A stretch of DNA of 64,000 nucleotides from Orobanche coerulescens. Its lineage: Eukaryota > Streptophyta > Magnoliopsida > Lamiales > Orobanchaceae. How positions within the stretch are numbered: position 1 is the first letter of the stretch; each line of letters starts with the position of its first letter. A model generated the notes under the pieces. The model did no database searches. It was not told where the DNA came from and saw only the letters and a list, made by a program, of their open reading frames with translations. Where the stretch lies: NCBI GenBank assembly GCA_033398695.1, contig CM065805.1, positions 76,476,762-76,540,761 on the forward strand, written 5' to 3'. The position numbers were made by a program, and so were the translations under genes. This document shows, piece by piece, positions 45,492 through 57,965 of this stretch.

Positions 45492-45527
45492 TTCTCCCCC
45501 TCTAAAAACAAGTTTCGTCTCGAAACT
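45492..45527 (-). other. Gypsy-2 hairpin and polypurine tract
   Basis: Minus strand: AGTTTCG-AGA-CGAAACT (45527-45511), then AGAGGGGGAGAA before the LTR. Confidence 0.8.
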
Positions 45528-47060
45528 TAAGAAACAAACAACTCAGGGTACCTAGCACGCATGTTATCCTTGGTTTCCCACGTCGCCTCCTCAACACCAT
45601 GTCTAGACCACTGCACATTGACCAATGGAATGGTCTTATCCCTCAGTCGCTTCTCACGGTGCTCCAAAATCTTCAAGGGACTCTCCTCAAAGGTAATATC
45701 CTCAGCGATATCAATCTCACTATATTCGATGATATGACTAGGATCCGGAACATATTTCCTCAGCTGGGAAACATGGAAAATGCCATGTACGTGGCTCAAA
45801 GCCTGAGGCAATGCCAAACGGTATGCCAACTCGCCGAGCGTCTCTAAAATCTCAAAGGGCCCAATAAACCTCGTGCTCAACTTTCCCTTCTTCCCGAAGC
45901 GGAAAACTCCCCTCGTTGGCGACACCTTTAGCAAAACATGGCCTCCCACTTCGAATTCCAAAGGTTGACGACGAACATCAGCATTGGATTTCTGTCGACT
46001 CTGAGCAGTCAACATCCTCTCCCGAATCAATTCCACCTTCTTCCTCGTCTCCAAGGCGATATCCAGTTCGGTCCCAACCAAATCGGACGCCTCGTTCCAA
46101 CAAATCGGCGACCGACATCGCCACCCATAAAGCCCCTCATACGGTGCCATCCGAATCGACGCGTGCCAATTATTGTTGTACGTGAACTCGATCAATGGCA
46201 AATGCTCCTCCCAATCACTGCTCCAATCGAGAGAACAAGCACGCAACATATCCTCAAATGCCTGGATAGTACGCTCCGACTGCCCATCCGTCTGAGAATG
46301 AAAAGAAGTACTCAGATGCAATAGAGTACTGAACGCCTTATGTACCGCCTGCTAAAAATGCGATACAAAACGACCATCACGATCTGAAACAATAGACTTC
46401 GGAGTACTGTGAAGCCTCACAATCTGCGCAATAAATACACGAACTAGCTTTTCCGGACCCCAAGTATCCTTGATGTCCATAAAGTGTGCCGACTTGGTCA
46501 TACGATCCACAATCACCCAAACCATGTTCATACCAGACTTCGATATCGACAATCTCGTGACGAAGTCCATCAAAACATCTTCCCATTTCCATTCCGGAAT
46601 GGGAAGTGACTGCAACAACCCGGCTGGTCGCTGATGCTCGATTTTGACCTGCTGACATGTGAAACATTTCGCTAAAAATCGTGCGACCTACTCCTTCATA
46701 TTGTTCCAACAAAAGTTCCTCCTTAGGTCCTTGTACATCTTACTCGAACCAGGATGAACTGAGTAAGGTGTAGCATGGGCATCACGCAAAATACTCTGCC
46801 TCAATTCCAAGTCGTTCGGTACACAAAGCCAAATCTGGAATCTCAACACACCATCCTCGTGAATACAAATCCAGGAGACGTCCCTTTAAGAACGTTCTCT
46901 CGAATTTTATTGATCATCAGATCCTCCAACTGCTTCAGTTTAACTTCATCAATCAGCGACGACGAAATCTCCAAAGCACAAAGTTTCCTAACAGCTCCTG
47001 CCAACAAAATCTAAACACCCAACTCAATCAAATCACGTTGAAGCTCAGATTGAGACGTAA
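45527..47060 (-). pseudogene. Gypsy-2 integrase and chromodomain
   Basis: Read from 47060 down: the HHCC finger region is degraded (CFTCQQVKIEHQRPAG near 46650). The core has LMDFVTRLS, SDRDGRF and DGQSERTIQ, so the acidic triad is intact. TAG at 46352-46354 replaces the Trp of SHFW. The C-terminal module has VGGHVLLKVSPTRGVFRFG and GPFEILETLGELAYRL; the chromodomain has PLVNVQWSRHGVEEATWET, ending YPELFVS. Confidence 0.9.
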
Positions 47061-47065
47061 GTATC

Positions 47066-48490
47066 TCAAGCGTCCCCAACATAAATGGTTTCCGAACTCA
47101 AGGCATCTGCCACGATGTTAGCCTTGCCCATATGATAAAGGATTTCGAGGTCATAATCCTTAATCAACTCCAACCACATCCTGTGCCTCATATTCAACTC
47201 CCGCTGAGTAAATATGTACTTCAGACTTTTATGATCGGTAAAGATCTGACATGCAGAGCCAAAAAGATAGTGACGCCAAATCTTGAGCGCAAAAACAACT
47301 GCCGCTAACTCTTGATCGTGAGTAGGGTCGTTGAGCTCATGCGACCTCAACTGTCTCGACGCATAAGCAATGGTCTTGTCGTGCTGCATCAGCACACACC
47401 CAAGACCCTGACCCGAAGCATCGCAATAAACAGCAAAACCCTCGTTGCCACACGGCAACACTAGAATTGGGTCTGAAGTCAAATGCCTATTCAACTCCTC
47501 AAAACTAGACTGTCATTCGTCATTCCAGATGGACTTCTTGGATTTCTGAAGCAACTGTATAAGTGCCCAAGCCATTTTCGAGAACCTCTCGACGAACCTA
47601 CGACAGTAGCTAGCCAAACCCAAGAAACTACGGACCTCCTTCACATTATTAGGCGGTGCCCAATCTAGCACTGCCTCAATCTTCTGTGGATCCACACGGA
47701 CCCCCTCGGCTGAAATCACGTGACCCAGAAACATCACTTCCTTCATCCAGAACTCACATTTCGATAACTTCGCATAGAGTCGCTCGGTCCTCAAAATGTC
47801 TAACACCACACGCAGATGATGTGCATGCTCCTCCTCATTCTTCGAATAGATAAGTATATCGTCAATGAAGACGACGACACACTTATCTAAATACTCGATG
47901 AAAACCTTGTTCATCAACTACATGGACACTGCCAGCGCGTTAGTTAGCCCGAAGGGCATAACCACAAACTCATAATATCCGTATCTCGTCCGAAAAGCTG
48001 TTTTCGGGACATCGGACTCATTCAGACAAAGTTGATAGTAACCCGATCTCAAGTCGATCTTAGAGAATACCGCAGCTCCCTGCGATTGATCAAAAAAGTC
48101 ATCAATCCTTGGTAAGGGATACTTGTTCTTGATGGTCACCTTGTTCAGCTTGCGATAGTCGATACATAAACGCAGTGAACCATCCTTTTTCCGCACAAAC
48201 AGAACCGGTTTGCCCCAAGAAGAAGCACTCAGTCGAATATACCCCGACTCAAGAAGCTCACTCAATTGCTTCTTCAACTCGGCCATCTCTGAAGGTGCCA
48301 TATGATACGGCTCTTTCGAAATCGGAGTCGTACTCGGCTCTAACTCGATAGCGAACTCAACCTCAAGGTCCGGTAGCAACCCTGGTAACTCGTCAGGAAA
48401 GAGATCAGGGAACTCACTAACGACTGGAATCAATGAAAACTCGACCCACCATCCTCCGCCTTCAAGGAATATCACCAATAACCAGTACAC
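47066..48490 (-). pseudogene. Gypsy-2 RT and RNase H
   Basis: RT blocks in order from 48490: [62 protein letters not shown] at 47918-47920 for Gln, [12 protein letters not shown] with catalytic Asp pair, [12 protein letters not shown] frame change lies near 47510. RNase H has [33 protein letters not shown] and IVADALS. Only a few lesions, all minor. Confidence 0.92.
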
Positions 48491-49734
48491 CCCTTCCGCA
48501 GGAGTCTCAGCGCCTTCAAGGCATTAATTACGAACTTCTTGTTTCCCATTTTCGCCCCGCAAAAGAGTGCTCGGTGCCATCCTCGGCTATCATGGTGATG
48601 ATTCTCGTGCGGTAGTTCATGATCGCACCATGCCGCTCGAGTCAATCATCCCCGAGAATCAAATCCTCACCCTTAATATTCACAACAATAAGATTAGAGA
48701 GCCAAGTCCTCTCACAAATAACCACAGAACAGTCTCCGATCTCCCGATCACCAACAATCCTATCACCGCTAGGAAGTTTAATGATGAACGTCTCGCAAGA
48801 CGACGAACAGTCAAGACCCAAATGGCACACACACACTAGAGAGATAAACGAATGCGTAGAACCACAATCGAAAAGCACACTGACAGGATGAGAATTAATA
48901 TGAACGGTACCTATGGCCATGGCACCCTCTGGATCATCAACCCTCATCATATCGTAAACACGCGGATGAGCGGAGACGACACTGGAAGCTCCCCTTCTAG
49001 CAGGCTGACCCCGACCTCTCCCTCAGTCAATACTCTGTGGAGGTTATGGAGCAAACGACCCCTGGTTCACACTCGGCTCCTTAGGCACTGGAAAAAAAGC
49101 CTGGGCACCAACAGTCTGCCTTAGACGCTCACAAAAAGAAGCCTTGTGGCCAGACTGACCACAAGTATGTCAAGTCAACGGCGGACGATGACACTCCCGG
49201 TTCCTATGGCCTGGCTTGCCACAGTTAGAACATATGACATCACGAGTGGAGGTACTGGCAGTACACCAAAATCCCCCAGAAGAATGAGCCGAACCGCTCC
49301 CAGGAAAATTAGCAGACTGAGACTTCTGCTGAACTCCGCCCTTGTGACCAGAAAAGTTACCGACGAATTTTTGCTTCTTACTTTCTAGAGCCGCCTCACT
49401 GGCTGTCAAGGACATATCATAAGCAATAGCTATACTCTGATAGTCCTTTAAGGTGGTTCAGGCGAATCCAGACATGTAATCACGAATCCTCGATTTCATT
49501 TGCCTTGAGAACTGGCAGATCTTGTCATCCTCTTCCTTAACCTGGGCCTTCACGTAGCCCAATTCCCGGTTGAAATCTACAATGGCCTAAGAAACGGGAA
49601 TATCTCGAGGCTGAGCATCATAAAAAGCTTGAATCCGCGCCTGACAAACCGGCCACGGACAGTACTCCGCTTCCATAAGGTCTCTGAACTCGGCCCAAGA
49701 AGCAACATGATCCTGAGGCCCGACAACCTACCAC
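48491..49734 (-). pseudogene. gag: Gypsy-2 protease and gag C-terminal part
   Basis: The protease reads VLFDCGSTHSFIS, where Cys replaces Thr of D-T-G, and DLILGDDWL. Gag has MEAEYCPWPV, the SRIRDYMSGFA region and two knuckles: CSNCGKPGHRNREC intact, then HTCGQSGHKASF with its first Cys replaced by TGA. Gag is cut at 49734 by Gypsy-3, so the capsid N-part lies elsewhere. Confidence 0.87.
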
Positions 49735-50270
49735 TGTAACACCCCCGATATATTCAGGAGTATTACAGCACCGTAGATCCTTTACGTAAGAATTTACAAG
49801 GCTGAAGGAACAAAACGATAATAACAAATACCAACACATAATGGCGACATAAATAAAATACCGCAAATCAGAAACAGTACTTAAGATACAAACGTCCAAT
49901 GGTAAATTATTAATACATGACCAAATTCAACATCATAAAAGACAGCGAACTCGAGTACTTAATAAAAACAACACAAATAATTGACAATCAATCCGGCCGG
50001 AACATCACTCTGCACCCTCATCATCATGCAGCTCTATTGGTTGTTTCCCGCTCTCCTGGAACCTGAACATAAAACAAATGTTCACCCCCGAATGGGTTAG
50101 CACAACGATGCTAGTACAAGTACGATAATTATACAACAAGGATTTATTCATCAATCCTTAAATAATAACGTCAATATTATCAATCATAACCATGGCAAGT
50201 TTCTCCAGCGAGAAATAACAACAACAAGTAGCATATCATAACAATCTCAACATACTCGTGGTATTCCAGC

Positions 50271-50404
50271 AATCCAGCACACACAACTATAGATTCCCAT
50301 GATGATCCCGTCGGACCAACGCATGGTGGAAGTACCTGTCCAACGATCCAGCGCACACAGCTGTAGATTCCCATGACGATCCCGTCAGACCAACGCATGG
50401 TGGA
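50271..50404 (-). repeat. 70-bp minisatellite in Gypsy-3 3' LTR
   Basis: Two units with ATCCAGCRCACACARCTRTA and GATTCCCATGAYGATCCCGT, ending CCAACGCATGGTGGA. They lie within the predicted intron; the 5' LTR fragment has the same at 57591-57716. Confidence 0.85.
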
Positions 50405-50682
50405 CAATTAACAAGTATGCACAATACAACAATAACATATCCAACATTAATACGCACAATTAAAATTAAAGTACTTGCCTCGATTTGACGACAAGGATAA
50501 TACTTCGGCGGGTATCAATACACTCGAAGGTCGCCCTTTCGATCAATCACGTAGTAAAACTCAGACCTTAAACACAAGAATAATATAGAGTTCATCTTAT
50601 GTTGAGTAATTAATATACGAACATTCTAACATTCTAAACTATGGCCGAAAGTTCAACATTACGAATCCTGACTGCACCCTTC

Positions 50683-50850
50683 ATAACGTACGTTGCGCAC
50701 CCGCGTAGCATATGTTAAGTTTGTACATTAGCGTACGTAAGCTCCAAATCCTAACGTACGCTAAGCATGTATTTGGCAGTTCTCTAATTAGACGACTATC
50801 TCACCTGATGATATAACGTATGTAAGGCATGATGCTTAATGTACGTTATA
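50683..50850. promoter_or_regulatory. Gypsy-3 downstream palindrome cluster
   Basis: Six sites related to TAACGTACGTTA, 730-900 nt downstream of the TATA box on the transcribed strand, inside the predicted intron. Confidence 0.65.
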
Positions 50851-51576
50851 CTCACAAACATAATTCACATGCGAAATAGAATGATCCAACGGTGTTTGAT
50901 ATCTTCGAATTTCAAGGATAAACATGTCATCATAATAACTTACTCCAATATCGATTATGAGTTCATATATGCAGTTCGGATAATATATGCTTGATACACT
51001 TGTTACCAATGTCATCGTGTCATTCAAACTCCATCATGAAGATTAGCTAGTAAATCCAACTTACAAGATATGACAAAACCTTCAACATTCATCCTCCTAT
51101 GTTCGTCTAACAAAAGTGATATTAATACCAATTCTATGATCATTACGAAGAAACCATCCAATGCGGATTATCAATCTCAGAAAACTTCTCTTACTTGTTC
51201 ATCATAACAAGATTCTAACTATAATGCTCTTAACAATGGTAACTTAAAGCATAAATACTCTAACTTCCTAAAACATGATGTTCGGCTAAATAAGTCATTT
51301 ATGGAACCTAATAATCGCAGTAGTAGGTTCATAACACCCTTAAGAACACGAATTCAAGGTTGGAGATAGCATTAACATACCTTAATATGAATAAAATGTC
51401 GACAATAGGTAGAATCCAACTCCAGATGCTTGAGTACCAATCTAAGGTGTTTCTCAACTTCAATGGCTAAGTAGGGATGTTAACAAGTGTCTAAGTGTCA
51501 AAGGGAGCTCTATGGACTTGAAGGAAATGAAGGATAAATGAAAGGAATGAAGTGGAGTGGAATGGGTGATGTCCCA

Positions 51577-51980
51577 TATATATACTGTCCTGAGCTTTAC
51601 GTATGTTAGCCTTAGTGCTTTATGTACGTTATTCACTGAGCATACACAACCCGATTTCATTAGCGTACGTTATCGTTCAATGGTAGATTACTGCCTCATT
51701 TCTATACTCTCTTACATACGCTACATCAACACAGTTACGTACGTAATCAATTATACTTATTGTACGCTATATACATCACTTAGCGTACGTTAATCCCTAT
51801 TGACCCAAAGCTGTCCAGGTTCATGCCGCGAGAATCTTATCCGGACCTACCAACCAACTGGCCCATGTGCTAGCCGCCTTGATCAATTATTGGCTACCTT
51901 ACCTACGTTATGCCTTGCTCATAGCGTACGCTATCTGTGGCTCGTAACGTACGTTACGCTTACTAGCAAGCGTACATCAT
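51577..51980 (-). promoter_or_regulatory. Gypsy-3 U3: TATA box and TAACGTACGTTA array
   Basis: TATATATA (51577-51584) is followed upstream by about 11 sites such as TTAGCGTACGTTAA and TAACGTACGTTA between 51597 and 51980. The nearest starts 12 nt from the box. Confidence 0.7.
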
Positions 51981-52136
51981 GACATAGTTGCATGTATAGA
52001 TTTACAAGGTTGTCATGATCATGCATATGAATACGAATACAGGATAGAGCATACTTCGATTATCATTATCACAAATTCGAATAATACAAGGTTCAAATAC
52101 GGACGAAAATACTAAACAATTTATCCGAATATTACA

Positions 52137-53691
52137 TACTCTTTTCTAAAAAGGAGTTTCGTCCCGAAACTCAAGACGAAAATAATTCTGGGTATCTGGA
52201 CTTCTTACTATATTCCGTCTCCCAAGTGGCCTCTTCAACTCCGTGGCGCGACCATTGAACCTTAACCAAAATGATCGGTTTATTTCTCAATTTTTTTTAC
52301 TCGACTCTTGAGTATCTTGATCGGTTTCTCTTCAAACGTGCCATCCTTAGCGACTTCAATCTCACCGAAATCAATTACATGACTAGGATTTGATATGTAC
52401 TTCCTTAACTGAGATACGTGGAACACATTATGAACATGAATGCCAATTCTCCATCTCTTTCAAGAATCTCGAATGGCCCGATATATCTCGGACTCAGGTT
52501 TCCCTTTTTTCCAAAACAAAAAATTCCCCGAGTAGAAGAAACCTTTAAAAGCACGTGATCTCCAATACCGAACTATAACGAGCGACGGCACAGGTCTGCA
52601 TAAGATTTCTGCCGACTCTGGGGGGTCAACAGTCTTTCACGAATCACAGCTATCTTTTATTGTGTCTGTACGACCAACTCCGATTCCATCCCGATCAAGT
52701 CTGATGAATCATCCCAACACAGGGGCGATCTACATCTCCTCCCGTATAATGCTTCAAATGGCGCCATCTTAATAGAAACATGCCAACTATTGTTGTAGGT
52801 GAATTCAATCAGCGGTAAATGAATTTCCTAATCAACCGACCAATCTAAGGCACAAGCTCTCAGCATGTCTTCTACTGTTTGAATATTCCTCTCGGACTAT
52901 CCGTCTATCTGCGGATGATAAGTTAAGCTTAAATTCAATTCGGTTCTCAAGGCCTTATGAACTGCTTTCCAAAAATGTGACACGAAACGACCGTCTCGGT
53001 TAGAAATAATGGTCTTCGGCGTACCATGCAATCGGACTATCTCTATAATGAATACTCGCGCCAACTTATCTGGTCCCCAAGTGTCCTTAATGCCTAGAAA
53101 ATGAGCCGATTTGGTTAGACGGTCCACTATTACCCAAATCATGTTCATCCCTGTTCCAGTCCTCGACATATTAGTGATAAAGTCCATCGACACATCTTCC
53201 CACTTCCATTCAGGAATCGGGAGCGGCTTCAGCATTCCGACAGGTCGTTGATGTTCGATCTTAACCTGCTGACAAATCAAACATTTCGAGACATAATCCA
53301 CTACATCTTTCTTCATGTTGCCCCACCAAAAATTCTGCTTCAGATCCTTATACATCTTACTGGTGCCCAGGTGAATAGAATAGGGCATACTGTGATCTTC
53401 CTTCATGATTGTCTGTTTCAAAACATCGACATCGGGAACACAAAGTCGGATCTGGAATCTCAAAACTCCATCATCATGAATTACGAATCCTGGAGCCTTT
53501 CCCTTACTCACTTCATCACATAATCGAATCATCAGAGGATCATCTAATTGCTTAGATTTGATTTCTTCGGTTAACGATGAAGTTAATTCCATCACACACA
53601 GTTGTCCTTGGACTCTTTTCAACCATACTTCAATTCCCTCGCGAATCAATTCTCGTTGAATAATGGAATGGGAGGTGAGAGTCTCCAGCAT
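52137..53691 (-). pseudogene. Gypsy-3 integrase and chromodomain, with hairpin
   Basis: From 53691: HLGTSKMYKDLKQNFWW and CLICQQVKIEHQRP (finger), core MDFITNM, IISNRDGRFVSHF where the second catalytic Asp is Asn, and TAG at 52897 replacing Gln of DGQSER. The C-terminal part and chromodomain (52180-52890) are frameshifted but recognisable. After the end, AGTTTCG-GGA-CGAAACT (52171-52155) and a poor polypurine tract (AGAAAAGAGTA) lead to the LTR. Confidence 0.88.
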
Positions 53692-55083
53692 TCAGATAGA
53701 AACAGGTTTGCGGCTTAATGCATCGGCCACTACATTTGCTTTGCGTGGATGATAAAGAATCTGCAAGTCATAGTCCTTAATCATTTCCATGCATCTCCTC
53801 TGTCGTATGTTTAACTCTTCCTAACTGAAGATGTATTTGAGAATCTTATGATCCGTGAAGATCTGACAATGAGTCCCGTACAAATAATGTCTCCAAATTT
53901 TCAAGGCAAAAACCACAACTGCCAACTCAAAATCATGTGTTGGATAATTTACTTTATAGGGATTCAACTGTCGTGACGCGTAGGCGATCACTTTCTCATT
54001 CTGCATCAGTACACACCCGAGACCTTGGTTTGAAGCGTCACCGTAAACTATGAATCCTCTAGTTCCCTGTTGTAGTGCTAAAATCGATGTCGTCGTCAAT
54101 CTCTTCTTCAATTCATCAAAACTGGCCTGGGACATCTCGTTCCACTTAAACTTTTGGGTCTTATGCAGTAATCGAGTAAGTGGGCGGGTAATTTTGGAAA
54201 ACCCTTCCATGAACCGACGATAGTACCCAGCAAGTCCTAGGAAACTTCTGACCTCCTTCACGTTCTTAGGAGGTTTCCAATCCGAAATTGCTTCGACTTT
54301 CTGGGAGTCTACTCGGAATTCTTCTGCTGATACCACGTGACCGAGGAACATCACTTCCTTTAGCCAGAATTAACACTTAAAAAGCTTGGCGTATAATTGC
54401 TCGCTTCTCTAGAGGTCTAAAATGATCCGTAAGTGCTGCGCATGCTCTTCCGGGATCTTGTAATAAACCAGAATGTCATCAATAAACACAACTACAAATT
54501 TGTACAAATACTCTATGAACACTAGATTTATCAATTGCATGAACACGGCAGGTGCATTAGTGAGACCAAACGGCATCACTAAAAACTCATAGTGTCGGTA
54601 GCGAGTTATGAACACTGACTGTGGAACATCAGATTCCTTAATCCTCAACTGATGATATCCCGATCTCAGATCGATCTTAGAAAACACTGTCGCTCCTTGT
54701 AATTGGTCAAACAAATCATCAACCGGTGGCAACGGATACTTGTTCTTAATCGTCATCTTGTTCAACTATCGATAGTCAATACACAATCGAAGTGATCTAT
54801 CTTTCTTCCGGACAAAAAGAACTGGTGCACCACAGGGAGAAATGCTTGGCTGAATATAGCCTTTGTCTAGTAACTCTTCCAGTTGCTTCTTCAATTTGTA
54901 CATCTCAGTAGGTGCCATACGGTATGGCGTCTTAGCAATCGGTGTAGCTCCTGGTTCCAGCTCGATGGAGAATTCTACATCTCGTCGTGGAGGTAGTCCA
55001 GGTAATTCATCAGGGAACACATTCGAGAACTCGTTCACAACAGGAATGGATGAAAGCTCTACTTTTCCGTCTTCCTTCTTCAT
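53692..55083 (-). pseudogene. Gypsy-3 RT and RNase H
   Basis: From 55083: [39 protein letters not shown], a stop, [35 protein letters not shown] (catalytic Asp pair kept), a stop near 54409, [11 protein letters not shown], then RNase H with [34 protein letters not shown], a stop at 53820-53822 and [13 protein letters not shown] at 53700-53740. Confidence 0.9.
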
Positions 55084-56810
55084 TGCATAGCACCAGTATC
55101 CGGTACAGCCCTATTTTAGCAGTTTGACAGCTTTCATTGCTTTGATCAACTTTCCTGAGCTTCCTAGTCTCCATCCCTCAAACAGTATTTCGCAACCATC
55201 TTTAGATATCATCGAGATATTCCTCTTCTGGTAGTTCACAATCGCTCCATATCGATTAAGCCAATCATCTCCGAGAATAAGGTTGTCTCCTTGCATTTCT
55301 ATCACAATCAGATTTGAGGGCCAATCTCTGCCTCCAATTGATATGGGAAAATCTCTAGTTTCTAAGTTTCCCACAATTCTCTCCCCACTCGGTAAACCCA
55401 CAACATAACAATAATGAAAACCATAAATGTTCAAACGATTAACACAAGACAATGATATAAATGAATGAGTAGATCGTGTATCGAACAAAACGCTAACTGG
55501 TTGTGAAAGAATCTGAACGGTAGCGGACGCGACATCCGCATCCTGATCATCTGCCCTCCTCATCTCATACAGCTTTGAGGAACGGATCCAGCACTCGATG
55601 TCCCCTTTTCGGTCGAACTGTCCTCTGCCTCGCCCGCGACTAAAATTCTGGGGTAGCTGGACACTCTGCTGCGTCTGCTGTACACTTGCTTCTTTTTGAG
55701 CCGGCTGCGAAGTAAGAGCTCCATTTAACTTCATGGCATCCTTGCAGAACATTGCACCCCTTCCTGTCCGCAATCATAACATGTTACTGGAGAACGGATA
55801 CAATCATGCCAGAGGATACAATCATGTCCTGGGCGTCCACAATTAAAACAGTTCTTGACTACATTTGTCTGTGCTGATACTGCTCTGAAGTTCCTTCCGT
55901 TCTTGGATGGATGCGGAGGTTTCTTGAATGAATGAAAGGAGGACTGGGCCTTGTGGGGCCCACTATTCTTGTGCTTTGTGAAACTACCAGAGACTTTATG
56001 TTTCTTGGATTCTGCGAACTTTTCCATCACTGCTTTTTTAATCTCATACGCCAACGCTTTGTCCTGATACTGACGGAGATTGGTGCATTCAAAACCAGAC
56101 ATGTACCTATGTATCTACAGTTTCATTCTCATATCAAAATGGATCATCATTTCCGAATCGGTTCTGACCAGGTGTCGAACAAACGCCAGCTGCTGATTAA
56201 ATGTCTTAATCGCTTGAGATACTGGCACATCTGAAGGCTGTGCGGAGAAAAATTCCTGAACTTTAGCTTCCCTCAGCAGACGGGGACAATACTGAGCTTC
56301 CATCATCAATTTAAATTCTCCCCAGTCGGCATCATGATCTATAGGTCGGATGGCATCCCACCAATCGGACGCTTCCCCTGTCAGAAAGTACTGGGCAATA
56401 GAGGCTCTCCGGTTATCTGGGCAGTTAATCCCGGTGAATATTTTCTCCAACTCCTTCAACCAGTGGTCTCATGTTGGTGTCTCAGAGAAACTATCGAATT
56501 TGGGTGGTTGCATCTTCGCCACCTCCTGTAGCCATCGGTCTCCGTGATTTCCCAAGTTTTGGATGCCTTGTTGTCCTCCTGGTTGCAACCCTACTGCTAC
56601 CTGCATTCGGTCCACAACCTAAGCAAACTGAGTCATCTGGTTAACCACCTAGCGAAGGATGTCGGGAACGGCAGGTTCTGGTTCGTTGTTAGTAGATTCA
56701 TGTGGCTCGCCTGAGCTGTGACTGGCCTGATTCGAAGGCGAAGCTTCTCTCTCAACATTCCTACATCCACATCTACGACCGCGTCCACATCCACGTCCTC
56801 CTCTCAACAT
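55084..56810 (-). pseudogene. gag: Gypsy-3 gag and protease
   Basis: The ATG at 56810 starts MLRGGRGCGRGRRCGCRN, an Arg/Gly-rich N-terminus like that of Gypsy-1. The capsid has LKELEKIFTGINCP and DWWDAIRPIDHDADWGEFKL (56310-56460). One knuckle reads CFNCGRPGHDCILWHDC (disturbed by a small duplication) and a second starts CYDCGQEG. The protease has VLFDTRSTHSFIS, Arg replacing Gly of D-T-G, and NLILGDDWL. Several stops lie in the N-terminal third. Confidence 0.88.
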
Positions 56811-57027
56811 ACTGTAAATATAACCACTCAACATACAGGGAGCAAAATCGTTCAAATTTTCACGTATAAAGAGGTATATCATATGAAGGACGAGATAGTG
56901 TTTAGGAACTTACAACCACCGCTCGCACGCAGACGTAGGTAGTGCAGTGATGTTATTCACGGTCGGTTATCTCATAAGACACATACGACCCTTATTTTAA
57001 CCCAACAGCTAAGATATCCATAATCTT

Positions 57028-57040
57028 AGCTCCGATACCA
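57028..57040 (-). other. Gypsy-3 primer binding site (initiator tRNA-Met type)
   Basis: Minus strand TGGTATCGGAGC, one mismatch from TGGTATCAGAGC, five bases inside the 5' LTR boundary at 57046. Confidence 0.8.
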
Positions 57041-57045
57041 TATTC

Positions 57046-57965
57046 TGTAACAGCCTTGATATATTCAGGAGTATTATAGCGCCGTAAATCCTTTACGTAA
57101 GAATTTACAAGGCTGAAGGAACAAAATGAAAATAACAAATACCAACACATAATGGCGATAGAAATAAAATACCGCAAATCAGAAACAGTACTGAAGATAC
57201 AAACATCCATCGGTAAATTATTAACACATGACAAAATATCACATCATAAAAGACAGTGTACTCGAGTACTTAATTAAAACAACACAAACAATTGACAATC
57301 AATCCGGCCGGAACATCACACTGCACCCTCGTCATCATGCAGCTCTAGTGGTTGTTTTCCTGCTCTCCTGGAACCAGAACATAAAACAAATGTGCACCCC
57401 CGAAGGGGTTAGCACAACGATGCTAATACAAGTACGATAATTATACAACAAAGATTTATTCATCAATCCTTAAATAAGAACGTCAATATTATCAATCATA
57501 ACCATGGCAAGTTTCTCCAACGAGAAATAACAACAACAAGTAGCATATCATAAAAATCTCAACATACTCGTGGTATTCCAGCGATCCAGCGCACACAGCT
57601 ATAGATTCCCATGATGATCCCGTCGGACCAACGGATGGTGGAAATACCTGTCCAACGATCCAACGCGCACAGCTATAGATTCCCATGATGATCCCATCGA
57701 ACCAACGCATGGTGGACAATTAACAAGTATGCACAATACAACAATAACATATCCGACATTAATACGCACAATTAAAATTAAAGTACTTGCCTCGATTTGA
57801 CGACAAGGATAATACTTCGACGGGTATCAATACACTCGAAGGTCGCCCTTTTGATAAATCACGTTCTAAAACTCGGACCTTAAACATAAGAATAATATAA
57901 AGTTCATCATACGTCGAGTAATGAACGTATGAACATTCTAACATTCTAAACTACGATCGAAAGTT
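57046..57965 (-). repeat. Gypsy-3 5' LTR fragment
   Basis: Starts TGTAACAGCC (plus strand) and follows 49735-50650 closely, including the minisatellite at 57591-57716. It is broken at 57965 where CACTACGCC begins. The TATA box and arrays are therefore separated from the gene. Confidence 0.9.

Larger units (their letters stand above)
43243..49734 (-). mobile_element. Gypsy-2: chromodomain gypsy element, 5' end cut by Gypsy-3
   Basis: 3' LTR 43243-45491, then minus-strand integrase/chromodomain, RNase H, RT, protease and part of gag up to 49734. There the LTR of Gypsy-3 begins. The rest of gag and the 5' LTR must lie beyond Gypsy-3. Inserted in the Copia-E integrase. Confidence 0.9.
50063..51380 (-). 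other. Predicted intron in Gypsy-3 LTR
   Basis: Minus strand donor ATTAAG/GTATGTTA at 51380, about 200 nt downstream of the TATA box; acceptor TTTTATGTTCAG/GTTCC at 50063. 1318 bp. In the 5' LTR fragment the acceptor reads CTG (plus 57374-57380 region), so that copy has lost the AG. Confidence 0.5.
49735..52136 (-). repeat. Gypsy-3 3' LTR (2402 bp)
   Basis: Plus-strand limits TGTAACACCC and GAATATTACA. The stretch 49735-50650 is nearly the same as the 5' LTR fragment 57046-57965. Confidence 0.93.
49735..57965 (-). mobile_element. Gypsy-3: chromodomain gypsy element, 5' LTR truncated
   Basis: 3' LTR 49735-52136, pol and gag on the minus strand, primer site 57028-57040, and the first 920 bases (plus orientation) of the 5' LTR from 57046. 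The 5' LTR is interrupted at 57966 by a CACTA-like terminus. Inserted in Gypsy-2 gag. Family close to Gypsy-4 in protein but with a different LTR palindrome. Confidence 0.92.
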
